NCBI GenBank assembly: GCA_038228615.1
Contig: JBBRPC010000203.1
Location: 1 to 7,216, forward strand
DNA: 7,216 nucleotides
Source of the DNA: F1-120-MAGs023 sp038228615
Lineage (GTDB): Bacteria > Actinomycetota > Acidimicrobiia > IMCC26256 > PALSA-610
Reading direction: 5' to 3'
The notes under the pieces were generated by a model. The model was not told where the DNA came from. It saw only the letters and a list, made by a program, of their open reading frames with translations, and ran no database searches. The first letter of the stretch is position 1. Each line of letters begins with the position of its first letter. Shown one piece after another: positions 6,155 to 7,216 of the stretch. The position numbers were made by a program, and so were the translations under genes.

Positions 6155-6751
6155 TCAAGCAGGTTCTGCGCGAAGCCTCGACTGCCACGACGCGTATTTC
6201 GCTCGACGAGCCCCACGCGCCCGGAACCATGATGTTGTCCATAGAGCTCCTGCGGTCACTGCCGCCCACAACCCGACGGCTGGCCAATTCACGATCGCTG
6301 TGTCGATGCCCAAGCCGTCGGCGTAGGTCGTGCCATTCGTAGCAATGTCACCTTGGCAAGCGTCGTCAGGTCGGCGCGCAATTCCGGAGCTCCAATAGCT
6401 GTCGTTTCCCACCAAAGTTGACCACAACCCAACCGTATAGCGCCGGCCCACCTTCAGAAATTGCACGACCTCGTGCGGATATTCAACGCTCACTCGTGCG
6501 CCCATGTGCGGCGCGCGCGGCCCGCAGCGGAACTGGCACCCTCCATTTGCAAATGGGCGAGGGTTTGCCGCCTTCGGCGCTTTCACCGACTCCGCGTCGA
6601 ATTCCGCTGTGTCGCCATAGATCGCTACCAGTCGGCCAGTAATCGTCGCCGTGGGCCCTTCGATACTGCACGCGTACGCCGCGCCTCCACCGATCCAGTT
6701 CCCGACCAGGATGCATCCAACGATGGCCGCGAGCACGCTGGATCGCAGCAT
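6155..6751 (-). CDS. Secreted-type protein with signal peptide and C-terminal membrane anchor, unknown function
   Basis: I do not recognise a named family. From the ATG at 6751 the product is 198 residues. A signal peptide is clear: basic start (MLR), hydrophobic core SVLAAIVGCILVG, and an AYA site that would cleave before Cys28. The mature part of about 130 residues has Cys28, Cys72, Cys76 and Cys132, enough for two extracytoplasmic disulfides. A membrane segment at about 158-176 (AVGLWAAVTAGALWTTSWF) is followed by a basic tail (RARGARRAK), so the mature domain should face outward. Cys as the first mature residue, short beta-like stretches (ATITGRLVAIYG, VGRRYTVGLW) and a late Cys recall NTR/TIMP-like OB-fold proteins; this is a weak inference. 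The in-frame GTG at 6760 would add three residues, but an AGGAG overlapping it sits 8 nt before the ATG, so I chose the ATG. It lies 54 bp after ribF and 9 bp before the P-loop gene. Confidence 0.75.
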   Translation of the reverse strand: MLRSSVLAAIVGCILVGNWIGGGAAYACSIEGPTATITGRLVAIYGDTAEFDAESVKAPKAANPRPFANGGCQFRCGPRAPHMGARVSVEYPHEVVQFLKVGRRYTVGLWSTLVGNDSYWSSGIARRPDDACQGDIATNGTTYADGLGIDTAIVNWPAVGLWAAVTAGALWTTSWFRARGARRAKYASWQSRLRAEPA

Positions 6752-6759
6752 TCGCCCCA

Positions 6760-6764
6760 CTCCT
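6760..6764 (-). promoter_or_regulatory. Shine-Dalgarno AGGAG deciding the start of the membrane-protein gene
   Basis: AGGAG reads 6764-6760 on the minus strand, followed by an 8-nt spacer and ATG at 6751-6749. It overlaps the alternative GTG (6760-6758), so that GTG cannot use it; the ATG is the likelier start. Confidence 0.65.
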
Positions 6765-6805
6765 GCAGCGTAACCCTGCGCTCAACGGAACGCAACGAAC
6801 GCCCG

Positions 6806-7216
6806 TTACAACAACAGGCGGCGGGTTTCGGCGACGTCAAGATGCATCTGGGCAATTAACGAGTCGACGCCGTCGAACTTCATCTGTGAGCGCAGCAGAT
6901 GGTGGAACCGCACTTCCACCGCCTGTCCATACAGATCGCCATCGAAATCGAGTAGATACGGCTCAAGGAGTCGCAGTCCTCGCTCGTCGTAAAAGGTGGG
7001 GCGCCGTCCGAGGGAAATCGCCGCCACGCGCTCCGTACCATGAGTATCCACGAATGTGCCGGCGTACACACCGTCGGAGGGCAAACACGTGGCGGCTGCT
7101 ACCGCCACGTTGGCAGTGGGGAACCCGAGTTCGCGACCGCGCTCGTCGCCATACTCCACGGTGCCCCGCACCGAGTGCGGGCGACCGAGGAGTTCTGCCG
7201 CACCTGCGACGTCGCC
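6806..7216 (-). CDS. ribF: Bifunctional riboflavin kinase/FAD synthetase, C-terminal riboflavin kinase domain (5' end outside window)
   Basis: The frame runs open to the window end, giving 136 residues of the C-terminal domain; the FAD synthetase half lies outside. The visible part begins GDVAGAAELLGRPHSV, the standard linker into the kinase domain. The riboflavin kinase signature RGRELGFPTAN follows (GFPTAN at 7126-7109; the PTAN part binds Mg-ATP). Next come GRRPTFYDERG and LLEPYLLDFDGDLYGQ, where the Glu aligns with the catalytic Glu of the VEVHLLDF-type motif, then the terminal helix region FHHLLRSQMKFDGVDSLIAQMHLD. The enzyme makes FMN from riboflavin and then FAD in the cytoplasm. The end at TAA (6808-6806) matches the usual family end. 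In actinobacteria ribF normally sits between truB and rpsO; here two extra genes separate it from rpsO. Confidence 0.97.
   Translation of the reverse strand, partial: GDVAGAAELLGRPHSVRGTVEYGDERGRELGFPTANVAVAAATCLPSDGVYAGTFVDTHGTERVAAISLGRRPTFYDERGLRLLEPYLLDFDGDLYGQAVEVRFHHLLRSQMKFDGVDSLIAQMHLDVAETRRLLL

Noticed and set aside
6155..6751. Lipoprotein reading of the signal peptide (Cys just after AYA)
   Set aside because: The lipobox would need a Leu-like residue at -3, but it is Ala-Tyr-Ala-Cys; an ordinary signal peptidase I site fits better.

Overview
The window is a stretch of moderately high-GC chromosome from a bacterium that is probably an actinobacterium. I infer this from the order ribF - rpsO - pnp - M16 peptidase on one strand, which matches the actinobacterial arrangement (Mycobacterium tuberculosis has ribF, rpsO, gpsI/pnp and pepR in that order), and from the style of the proteins. 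Moderate GC and a Gly/Arg-rich PNPase tail would suit an Acidimicrobiia-type lineage, but the window alone cannot fix the class.

Layout. At the left edge, on the plus strand, is the C-terminal part of a secreted-type galactose/glyoxal oxidase-like copper radical oxidase (2-1303), cut by the window start. All other genes are on the minus strand and read right to left: the C-terminal riboflavin kinase part of ribF (7216-6806, cut by the window end); a small signal-peptide protein with one C-terminal membrane segment (6751-6155); a P-loop kinase-like ATPase (6145-5666); rpsO for ribosomal protein S15 (5552-5295); pnp for polynucleotide phosphorylase (5075-2595); and an M16 zinc peptidase (2598-1345) whose ATG overlaps the pnp stop codon. 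The oxidase and the peptidase converge, with 41 bp between their stop codons.

How the genes relate. rpsO, pnp and the M16 gene form the classic translation/RNA-turnover unit. The most informative non-coding segment is the 219-bp rpsO-pnp gap. It holds a 7-bp hairpin just after rpsO and, just before pnp, a nested stem-loop that pairs the pnp Shine-Dalgarno sequence in full. This is a strong candidate for the PNPase/RNase III self-control known for pnp leaders in other bacteria. The two genes between ribF and rpsO are not part of the usual housekeeping set and look like a lineage-specific insertion.

Most of the window is ordinary housekeeping DNA. I see no mobile element, CRISPR array, tRNA or rRNA gene, and no stretch above 300 bp lacks a gene. 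The points worth a second look are the pnp leader, the RGG-like PNPase tail, the intact radical-copper active site of the oxidase, a terminator-like hairpin inside the last codons of the M16 gene, and the small membrane protein.
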